Assembly (NCBI GenBank): GCA_958299035.1
Contig: CATQJL010000001.1
Coordinates: forward strand, 31,359,554-31,423,553
DNA length: 64,000 nucleotides
Reading direction: 5' to 3'
Source: Cylicocyclus nassatus
Lineage: Eukaryota; Nematoda; Chromadorea; Rhabditida; Strongylidae
The number at the start of each line of letters is the position of its first letter. The stretch's first letter is position 1. The notes beneath the pieces are model-generated. The model saw nothing but the letters and a program-made list of their open reading frames with translations, searched no databases and was not told the DNA's origin. Positions 42,301 through 54,300 of the stretch are shown here, one piece after another. Made by a program: the position numbers and the translations under genes.

Positions 42301-45300
42301 CCCTTAAACGAAGTCTTGGCATGCAGTTGAAACCGCGATCCAAGAAATCGATATATTGATTGACGTCGGCTAGACTGGGTTACTGTAGCGACCATGCCAA
42401 TTTACTTACAAGGGAAGAATACTTGGTGACTGTGACCATTCTAATGAATTCTATGCCAAAGAATGCGCCTTTAAATGGTGCTTCGGAAACTTTCTTTCAT
42501 ATTTGCGAAACGATAAAATGGAAGGGGTTCAAAAACTTGTAGGCCACGCGCTTCTTATAGATAATGACTAGAATCTTTTGTAAAAGTCAAGAAAGCAAAA
42601 TTATTTAAGAAGGAATATTGTATTCATATAGAAAACAGAAAAGGTGCAGAAGAAGAGAGGGTGGCAGAATATTACGTTAGTGCCACATTTTTTCACACCA
42701 TAAACATACTCGCATAATTATGCTTTCCATTTCTCACAGTCACTGAATTTATAGCCTAAAAAATACACACGTTGTAGATAGCACGAAGAAAAGTGCATTC
42801 CGCATCAAAAGTAATCTTCAACCTTATATACTACTTTCTTCATTATTGAAATTTAGAAGATAATCTTCCTGAGGTATCTTGGTATCAGAAACCTTCTCTT
42901 CCACAAAATTCACAGACAACCATTTCTCAAGGGAAGAGTGTAAAAAACCGACATCAAGCGCAGTAAATTAGAGAATAACGAAGAACATCTGTCGCTTGAC
43001 AAATGAGGCTTCTCGAAGTCGAATTTGATTCGCTTTTTGAGACAAAATGTGGGCGTGATGTAATGTAAGAAATGCAAAATTGATTTATGATGCGAAAAGT
43101 TCCGTAATGGAAAAAAATTCGAAGTTACATTAGATGACAAAATACGTACCAAGGAAATCGGGTACAAGGCCTTAGAAGAAAAATGGCCATGAAAATAATT
43201 ATGCCCAACAATATAGATAAAATTATTTGAATTATTTTGTCGTTCTACGTTAGCGAAAGAAGAAACCTAGAGTTCAGAAGATCATGGTTTTTCACATATT
43301 CGAAGTGTTTTGTAGCCTAGTCGGTGCAACTGCACACAACACGCATCGCGCATAGAGTGCGTAATTGTCCATACACGAGAATCATATCTACATTTAGTGC
43401 CTTTTTTATGAATATTCCTTCGAAAGCACAAAAAATGTCTAGTAGCACCACTAAGGAGTTTTGGGCTAGCCGCGCCAATAGAATCCAGAATTGGACGCCC
43501 AATATACGTATTGGGTGCAATCGCACATTGCCAACCAGACAAGGCAACCATGTACATAGTTTCCATCAAAAGGACATGAGTACTAAACAGCGGGGTATAC
43601 AGTTTGGGTGGGGGACAAACATTTCTTTTGTATATGGTTGTCCGGAAAATAATGTCGCTTTTTGTTTTATCATGCAATATCGCAGCAGGGTGCGCACGAA
43701 AGTATGTGAATGGGGTATCAACCGATAGATCAGAGCAAGCTCTACAAAATGAAACTCGAACCTTCGCGCCAGGTTTGATTTGCGTGAAGTTTGGAGCCAA
43801 ATTTCACAAGGCACTCAAGACCCGAAAAAACGAAAAAAACCGTATCTCCGTTCAGAGAAGTCCTGAGGACCCCTAACTTGCTCACGCATGGACTCACTAC
43901 ACGAGACACTCGTACGCGCATTTTCGAGGTTTTTCCATGGCTGAAAATTGAGAAAACCAAATTTGGCATGTTTTTGCCAAAGCAATCCTGAGCTTCTCTC
44001 ACATGGGTGATTCTGTAGCACGAACCTTTAGGAGTATAACCATGAATTTTCAGCTTTAGACAAGCGCTAGTTTTCGCGAAAAATCAAATTGTTTGCAAAA
44101 AACCCGAAAAATACGACATATTCGCACTTTTGACCTCTTTTTATTTCTCGTACTGTAGCCATGGGAAAATACCAAAAACTATACAGGTGAATGTCTAGTG
44201 TGGAGAGTACATGCCTGTGCAAATTGGAGATCCCTAAGACGTCTGTGAACGGAGATACGATTTTTCAGGCGTCTGAAATTTTTTATATTTTGGATTCGAA
44301 CTTCAGTTGGAGCAACATCTCCGCGGAGATTTGTGAACTAGCTTGTAGAGCCTGCTTTGCTCTATCGAACGATACCCCACTCGATGTTTTTTGTGGTCAT
44401 TCTGTCGCGGTAGGATGCCATGCGACATTATTTTCCGGACAACCTGATATAAAGGTGCTGACGCTAGCCAATTTGCAGTTTTTTGGAATGCTTCCCAAAA
44501 TTGCGGGTCCTTGACCCCGAAATTTTAGGACAAGGGGGCACGGTGGCAGCCTCCCCCCCCCCCGCAAAAAATAAAGTTTTTTTTACAAGGCTAATTTGTA
44601 TTTTCAAAATTTTCTGGAATTTAATTTCAACTATTTATAAGTAAAAACAAGTAACTTGCACATTTTTGAAACATATACAAGTAACTTCAAAAAATCTCGC
44701 GACCCAGTTTTTTGAGGTTAGGGACGCTCCTTCCCCTTGGTACGACAGTGGTACCAAAGGATCTTTTGCCTACTTCATCTTTTTGCATAGAAGTAACTTT
44801 TGAATTAGAAAGTAACCTAGAAACGAGGATGAAAATAAAAACATGGATGAAATCATGAGAGTCAAAGCACATTTTACAAAGAGAAGAAAAAATTTGATGG
44901 AGATGTTTGCAGACAATAAATTTATTTGATTATCGATTAAAAAACATTAAGTGCAATTTAAGCGAGTTTTATAATGCAAAACCTGACCATTTTTCTAGTT
45001 CATAGCTCAAGGCTCAAACCGCGCACTATTTAAACCAAAACATGCTGACGTAAAAATGGCGAAGATTGAGTCAAAATGCGTATCTCTTCTTGTCACAATA
45101 AATATGCTTTCCAATTTCAAAGCGCATCGCTGTAATTGCCTTTCTGTCATGTGTTTTCGGCCAACCGAAATACGCCAAGGACAGGTAAATGTGAAAAAAG
45201 GAAGGACTTGCACATGACTTTTCGTGCACTGTCTCCAAAACGCCAGCTGAAATGGATTTTGAGCATGCGATTTTTTTACCTAAATTTTTTTCTTCTTTTT

Positions 45301-48300
45301 TGTCTCCCACAAATTGCACTGGATTGTTTGAGAATGTTTTAGTTAATGGAAGGGTTCCCATATATGTACATATGTTCAACTAAAACATTCCAAACAATCC
45401 CAACGCATTTTGTGGGACATGTCCCAATATAAGTTCAAAAAGGCAGTTTTTACACCAAAAAGTCTTTCTATTAAAAAGGTACACCAAAAGGCTTATTGTG
45501 TGGGAAATATCCAAACTCAGTTTGATGGGTGGAAAATCTCAATCTAACAAGTAGTAACTTCTCAAATGTCATTTAGACAACTATCAAATATTATATTTAC
45601 GACATGTGAGAAATATTCATAAAAGTCAGTTAAATGAAATCGATTTCTATCATTTTTTATCATTTTTTATCATCCATTTAAAAATGGGAAAACCAAAATT
45701 AAATCCATAAGTATTATATTTCCAGAAATTAATCTGAGCGGAGAATTTCCGAAGTCAGTTGATAGTTAAGCTTTGATTCAACTGGTTTGGCAATTGGAGG
45801 GGGCGGGGCTTCTCGACCTGATTAAGGCTGCTCGCGCCCGGAACGCAGTCTGCGTCTCTCTCGCGCCCGTGCTCTCTGATCATAACTTAGTCTTAATTAC
45901 CCTAATTTCACGCGTACAAGGCGCACCTTTTTCGATTTTTCAAACATGCCGCTCAGCCGCCTCGTTGTGTTTCGGAAAACGAGACTGTGCCCCTATACAG
46001 CGCTGTATATAGTTTTTTGTTCACGAAGTCCTTTGCCGTGTTTGGGCTGGTCGATTTTCGAAAAAAATCCCCAGCGCCTTGAAATTAGGGTAGATCATGA
46101 AACCCCGCCCTCCAGCCGCCAAGCCGGTTGAATTAATGGATAACACTTAAAATTCAAGAAGGAATAGATGGATCTTCAAATATTCTTTTATAGATATAGA
46201 TTTGCCCAGTTCTATACATCTAGAAAAATGAGAAAGAACCTTTTCAAAAAGGAACCAACATAAACCATGAAAAAGTCAATAAGAAACAAGGATTAGGTTT
46301 ATTCTTAATAGCACTTGTGAAATAGCAGATAATTTGATCTTCCTATGGAATCTAATTGTAGACAAGTTCAAATTTTCAAATATAAGAAGATTGCACAACT
46401 TTAGGAGTTTCTAGAAAACTGGAGCAATCAAAGGATAGCTTCAAAAGCAAGCTAAAGTGAAAGCGAAATGTAATGAGGAATGCCGAAGAGAAGTCATTTG
46501 CTCACATAGAGAGTTTCATTGTCGTAATGTGACACCGCTTTAGCCGAGCACTGACATCTCAAGGGGAAAAGAAATGACAAGTAGGTTGATCCGTGACACT
46601 TTTCAAGACAATAAGGCCATTTGTTTACTCATTCCACGACGCATAATGGGCAAGGTTAAAGAACGGAAGGGGGTTGACATTACTAAAATTGTTCATTTTC
46701 TCAAAAACTAACCAGTAAAATAAATAGAAACTAATTTCTGTCAAAAAAAGTTTTACGGGCAAATTACAGCCGTACAAAGAACAGAGGAAATGGAATTTGT
46801 CCGAGCATTGCGATCGCAATTAAAATGCGCGCCGTTACGATTGATGGCTGCTGCCAATCGCCATATGTTCAGAAATCGAATCGGTCATTGATCAGCGAAA
46901 AACTTCCAAAGTTCAGAGAAAATTGAGAATTTGATTTTGAAGGAATGATAGTCTTGTCATCAAAACCTGGAAGATCATATAGATGTAGATCATACGCAGC
47001 TAACCTTTGATTCAACTGACTTGGCTGTTGAAAGGCGGGGATTCGTGGCCCAATTAAGGCTAGGTAATGATCAGAAAGCACGCATACGACAGAGTCGCAG
47101 TCTGCGTCGCGGGTGCGAGCGGCTTTGATTAGGTCACAACCCCGCCTTCCAGCCGCTAAGCCAGTTGAATCAAAGTTTAGCTATATAACATCAGTGGAAA
47201 CCCAAAGATCTTTCTTTTTTTGAAGGGGGGGGGGGGGAGGAGGAGGAAAAAAAGTGCGACACGTTTCGGCTTGGAAAACATTACACTTCTTTCACAAGCT
47301 TAAGGTCGTGAAAAGGGGGTGGCTGCAGCTAGAGAACTTTTTATGAGAGTTAATCAAATTTGAGTAAGATTATTTTTGACCGTATATTCCAAGAAACTGC
47401 TCAAATCAAGAAACTTACATATCACTAAAAAATGTCTCCCCCCCCTCCCCCCCATTGCCCCCACCCCCTGCTCCATAACAGGTGTATACAAGAAATTTTT
47501 GAATTTCAAAATTTTTCTCCTCATGTGCATAGAACAAAGCGTTGAATTATGCAAGAGCTGAGCTGGTGTTTGATTCCTAATCAGCAGTATATTCAAGAGT
47601 ACAACAAAACATTCCCTAATTACGAGTTTTTAAAGGACGTCTATTCAGCTTATTCACTCACAATCTCATGGCTCTGTAGTACAAAATTTACAGCGCTAAA
47701 GTGAATTTCACGGGCAAATATAAGTAGTGAAGATTTTTTGGAAACCTGTGAGATAACTGATGCTATGGGCAGTAGAGGAATAACATTTGACCGTATAGTA
47801 GTGTTAGCAATATATACTGCAAGTGTGCCATTACTCTTCCATTCCATTCTAATGGAATGCCGTTAAAAAAGGAAAAGCAGCGATGGACAGGACTAAAAAA
47901 TTTCCATATCAAGCTACTGGAGTTCATGAGTATTCGACAAATGTAGAATATAGTTGTCATTACCTCTGAAAACATTCTTTTCTCTGACAAAAGACCTGTG
48001 AAAGTCCTAAAGCACAATATTTGCAAAACAATCCGATGAAGCAAATGTTGTTACAGCAGTTCTAGGTTGGATCCTACTACGGATCGGACTGGACTTTGCT
48101 ATTAGACAACAAAATGTCAAAGTTAAAGGAAGCACAGTTTGTTATATCTTTGAGCGACACCGAAGTGACTCAGTTCAACGATAATTGAAGTATAAAATTA
48201 CGAAAGCTGCATCGGCTAAAGCAAAATACACGGATCTTAATTTAAATCTTAATGATATAGGCATTAATATTACATCCTCACTTCCAACTACGGTTGAAGG

Positions 48301-51300
48301 ACAAGCACAACCACGGTTTACGATTCAACGTGGCACATTCATTTGAATTTTTAAGCACCCTTTTGAAAATTTACGCACTACCATGCCAATTTTTTCAATC
48401 AAAAAATTGATTGCACACCTTTCAGTTTCATTTGTTGTTGAGCTACCATAGGGCAATACCATCATGTTAGCCAGTAACATTCAGCCTACGTTCATGGTCC
48501 AATAATAAGTGCTTAGACCAATACCACTAGAATAGGCAAGAAAAAGAGCACTGGTGAGCTGTCACGTTAAGGCTTTATGAGGATTTTTCTTTGAAGATTT
48601 AACAGTTCGTACAATTTGGTTTCGAGCAGATATTCTGTGCATTGCATCTGCAAGGCTAAAAAAGGAAAATGTTCCTTATAAGAAGATAACCGCACATTTA
48701 TATCTTAAGTAAGGATTTGAAAGCCAACATAGCAATTTATAAAAAAAGGAGTGAAGAACGAGGAAAATTTTGGATTAGTCGTAGGGGGAAATGAAACGAA
48801 ACGAAGTTTCTCTCGGTTGCATAGAAGACATTTGCAAGTTCAGGATCATAAATTCCCAGTCGAGAGGAAAGTATAAGATGGCGAAGTGCTGGTTGAGGTC
48901 GTAAAATGTGAACATAACTTTGAGAGAGATTTCACATATTTGTCGTGAAGGCCAATGCATGCCTGAAATTTCATACAGGGTAGTCCATCTCAAAAGCATC
49001 CGATTAGGATCCAGATAAAACCTTGTAGGAAAATAAAAATATAATAGAAAAGAGATTGAGGAAGAAGACGCAGTGTGCACACTTCATATTCATAGACCAC
49101 CTATGTCGTTACAAAAAAATTCTTGGGCACTATAAGAGCGCCCAAATCTAACAAAAGATTCTTGCATAAATCTTCAAGATCTTGAGAATTTCAAAAGAAC
49201 TTCGATGGGCGAAGGATTCAATTGTTTGAGTCATCATTTTGCATGAATTCCGGCAATCATTCATGGACAGCTGAAAAAAGATAGTCATTGCACAAGCACT
49301 ATGACACCCGAAATGGAATGTACGAGTTGTTTGCACAGCGCTCACTACTAATAAATTTCGTCGATTTCGTAATTTTGATGTCCTGCTGACTTATTCAATA
49401 GAAATTCTGCAAAAAAATCAGTCATTCAGCCAAGCGATTGAAATAGCCGTGCTCAATTGACTATCACTGCAAGCTCATCAACTTGTGAATAAAGTCGATG
49501 CTGAATGCGGAGAAAGGTGGAGGGGCATGGAGAGGGGGGGGGGGTTGGAAGGCAAGGCTGAGGTTCCAAAGGATAGCCGAAGGACTACCAAATAGCAAAT
49601 AGAGCCAAATCCAGCTGGGTTCGAGTGGTTTATGGAAATACGGCAGATTACGCTAAATAGCAGATGCGAGGCCGGAGACCAGGCCATCAGTATAGCACCA
49701 ATCTATTTAGCAGTTTCAGATAAAAGAAAAATTATTTGAAGCCACGAAATTTGAAAAATCTGGATCTAGCAGTAATTCAGAGTAAACCCTACTCCAGAGA
49801 GCCCTGTCAAAGGCTATCAATAAAGACATTCAACATCGGGATTTTCTACTAGCATTTTATCTACCTATTTCTTATCTAATCTGTTTAGTATAATGTGTAA
49901 GGTCTCAGGCAATCCTTGGAAATAAAGTTTGGAGAAAACTGGGAAAATTTAAGGGATTGAAACGATTTAGAGGGAGTTTGCACTTAAAAAGTTTCGCTTT
50001 ATCCGGTTAATGAATGCGTCACAACCCTACAACAGAATTTTTCAAGATTGGCTAAAATCACATAAAAGACAGGTTTTAGATTTTGATGACTATTTAAAAG
50101 ATCATAAAAGAAATCAGATCGGCAGCATACTGAAAAAAGGAAAAAAAACTGTGTCGATACTTGGAGTATTCGTCATCTGCATTCCGTCCAAAAAGTGTTC
50201 AAGTTTGACTTGAAGGCAGCGTCCAGGCAGATCTGGACCTATGGGGATTGGAACAATCTGAGATCGTATGGAGCATATTCCGTCACTTCACATAAGTTTC
50301 GGATCTTTTTAGCATGGCCGAAAGCCCCGGTCAGAACTCTATTCCTGAGCATAAAAACATTTCATATCACCCCTTGCCCGTCGTTTTTTACCCTCTTTTT
50401 TTTCCGAAAATTGCCTTGTTAGATATCGCGCTCCAATGCCAAACTCTTGTGCATACGTAGTATTCAACTCCAACTTGGATTTTCACTCTTATCTCATGTT
50501 TTTTCTTTCAGACTAGTGTATCTTTCCTGTTTTCATCTTCTCCTAAGTAGGTGGGTTATAGGGGACTTCGTAAAACTTCCGAAAATCAGAGGAGACTTCG
50601 TTTTCAAAAACCCTAGAAACCGACTCGTGCCGGGCCCTGTATACGCCCCCAAACTGGACCCCAGAATCGTGTCACATGGATTCATGGCAGTTTCGCGACA
50701 GAACACACGCTTTGCGCCATGAATCCATGCGAAATACGATCTTGAGGTCCAGTTTCGAGGGGAATATCTCAGCCGTTAGATCACTACCTCAACTACTGGT
50801 TGGGCAGTGGCTTAGTTAGGGTCCCAAAATTACTATTCGCGTGAGATCCTCACGTATCCAGACTTGCCTTTTATAAAATAGAGATTTTATAACTTTTGAG
50901 TCAGCCTAAATGGGATATTGGTTATGGTAACGTATGGCAAATGATTTCGACAAAAGGATCACAATTTCTACGATTTTTATATGATTTCACTTAATGTCAG
51001 ATCAATTCAAGATGATCTGACAAGGAAGTCAAACTGTTTCCTTGTTGTCAATTATTTTCTTAGGAAAGTTGGTGATTTTAACTGAAACTACATTTGTTAT
51101 CTACCGCAAGATATTAGACCCTAGTACATCATGCAATTCTGTCTTTCATTGGCTTTTTTGCTCTATCCGATGCCATCTTTATTTCTACTGCAGAAAGAAT
51201 AGAGGTGAAAGATAAAAACACCGTTTGAAGGGTAAAAACACCAGCTGTAAATGTGAACAGTCAAGAAATACTTTGATACTGCTCTGATTACGGTAGCAAG

Positions 51301-54300
51301 TAGGGGCAATCTACATATCTTCACCGCAAACTAATTATTTGATTGTTAGTTTGTCGTTTCTTACGTATACTGCCACATACTTTTGCGTCACCGAGAGATG
51401 ACGGATACAGGTGGGCTAGCATTTAAATGGCAAATAATTCAAGGTTGTTGCTCCATTGTTTATTGCTAGATAGTCAGAATAAGCTTACCCATTCATTAGT
51501 ACTACTTGAAATGCCAAAAATTTGACCGCTTTTTTGAAATTATGCCTAAAATCTACTGGTGGGAGAAATTTCACTATTTCAGTAAACGAAACAGTGCCAA
51601 GATAAGTGAGAGAGAGCACTGATAGTATGTATAACGTGAGAAGCTCAATTTCCTTTATGAGAAAGTGGAAAGAAGTCTGAAATTCGTTGAGAGGTTTGAG
51701 ATGTTATCAATGTTCAGAAAGAAGACACAAGACCGGGGTGAAGAGCTCTAGCAGCCCGAAGATCCTTTGTTACTAAATTGCCTGCCCACTTGATCAAAAC
51801 CAAAGAAAAGCAAACCAAGCAGCTTGCTCTAGTTGATGGGATCTTGCAGAGATTTTGTAAGATTCACGTTTGATTTCCAAACAATGGCAAGCATGCACGT
51901 GAACTGCATAATCGCCTATTGAAAATGAAAGCTTGAAATCAAATGGTTTGGAATGCCTGGTTACTCTTGGATACCCAAAAATGCAGGGCAATAATTTGCC
52001 CATATGACTTTCCTCCTTTTTTCTGGGCAAATAATATGTTTCGAAAAAATGAGCTCTGAACCAACCTAAAATTACGGTTGAATTTATGGTCGTGGAAACC
52101 ACCATAAGGAGGAGTTTCAATAGCAATGAATCACTGCAAAGCGACTAAAAGTTAATGTACCGTAGCAGAAAGAATGGGTAGATATGCTGACGTATTTCAT
52201 ATGAAAAGTCATAGACTCTAGAACCTGCCCATCATTCAAAAGAAGAACCATAAACGAACCTTGCGAATAAAGTTTCCAAAAGCAGGCTTATGTTAGTCTC
52301 GAATAGGTTTTTTTGCAAAAAGGTGTGCAAAGGTAGAAAAAAGACCGACTTTTTTCAATGATTATAAACAGCTTTTGAATTGTAAGCAATTATAAGTAGC
52401 TTTTACAATTTTGAATAGGTACAAATGAGGTGTACATCAATGCAAGTTGCTTGCTTTTTTCCGGTAAGTAAGCAAATCATGTGCATTTCGTAAGAATTCA
52501 AATTTATTCTGTAACAGCAAATATTTTCCCAAAACGTGATTACAAGGTTGCAAGCCAAATTTCGAAGCACGTAGATAAGTGATTCCGGACCCTTTTCTTC
52601 AAAGAAATTTCCTTCCTCCCTCCCCTAAAGCAATTTTTTGGCTCAACATAAGTGAGTAAAAAAAACGTCGCTTTAGACATAAATAATCAGATAGGGGCAA
52701 GTCGTTTGCAGCGGGAAAGCTACAGAAAATAATTGGGATGCTTCAAAATATATATTTTGCTTCTTCTAAACTTTTTTATTTTTACTAACAATGCCTAATC
52801 GAAGTGCAATTTTTTTCGCTTCAAAGATGGATCTTAACTGGATTGGCTGCTGGAAGGCGGGTCGTGGCCTAATTAATGCAGTTGCGCCGCAACGCAGTCT
52901 GCGTGTCTCTCGCGCGCGTACTCTCTAATCATTATCTAACCTTAATTAGGTTACGAAGCCCCGCCTTCCAACCGCCAATCCAATTGAATCAAAGAGTGCT
53001 GGCCACCATGGGACAAATTCTGTAAACAATTAAGTTTCCAAATTTGTTTGAAAACGCTAGAAAATGCTCAACAGACATTGGGCCTATATAAGATCAAGTA
53101 ATTGGGTATATGAGCAAAATTTTACCATAAATTTAGGTACTCATTTCAAAAAAATATAATTAAGCTATAATGTAAACAAGGGCTTTTGGTGAATAAATCT
53201 ACAGTCTCTTCTGATTAGAAAGTGTGCTGAACATCTATACATGAATGTTATTTGATTTCGGCTGATAAACGCAAGAGCTGTGGATTTGAACTTTATATAG
53301 ATCTAAGAGATCTCTTTGTTAAAAGCGATTATACCTTCTCTTATTTTTTCAAAGCGGGAAAGAAATGATATATTAGCACCATTCAAGAAGACTGCTGAAG
53401 AGAGAAAAACAGAATGAAGATAAGATTAAGAAACAGAGGAATTGCCAGGTATTTTGCAAAGCAGGTAGAAGCAAAGGTAAACAAATAGATAGGATAAAGC
53501 ACAAAGTTTGGTTTACACTGTATAGCGTTGCAGACTTTTTTTCGCGAAAACTTGTCGATATGTCAGGCTGTCGGCCGTGATTTATTTGAATGTTTCTCTA
53601 CTTCAAAGTACTGTTTTGCGGTAAGAGCGCACTCAACTCTTTGCGTTCATCGATTTTGAAATTTTCATGGAAACGAAAGCTGATAATTTTCGTTGTGACT
53701 ATATTACAATATAATGATATATTTCAATCTCTTTCTCTCCACACCCAATTGTAAGGAGTGAATGTTGCAAATGTTCTTTGGCAGAGGATGCCTTGATGTA
53801 TTTTCACACGCTATAAAAAAATAGAATCCATCTACCATATACAACTGCAAGATATTCCTTCCATACCCTTCCTCTCTCCTGTATCCCTTTCTGACCATAA
53901 AAAAAGTGTGAAAGGCCCATTATGGTGCCCGTTGCCAGCTTTATGTGTAAAAGCTATCTATTATATAATGTCAAAACAAATCTATAAGCAGTGCAACTTA
54001 TTTTGTCTTCAAAAATATAGCTTTCTTCAGTTATATTAGCTACTTTCATTCGCCTACAAAAGAAGAAAAAAAAGGTAAAAAAGAAAGATGGAAACCTGTA
54101 AAATAAAATCGTACGAACAGTAACTATAGGGCTTCAAATTAACATAGTATGGGGAGAATTTACATGGAGATACTTTTGCAAGATCATAAACGCTAATGCC
54201 TTGTCGTGATGATCGATTTACATACTCTGCATATCAATTCCTTCGAAGCTGATACATTCTCGAGCAAGAAGAACCATTATTAACACATTGACGACAATGT

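Noticed and set aside
43282..43800. 172-codon minus-strand open frame
   Set aside because: It spans the border of the mariner-like element at 43633 and contains no transposase motif; best explained as a chance frame.
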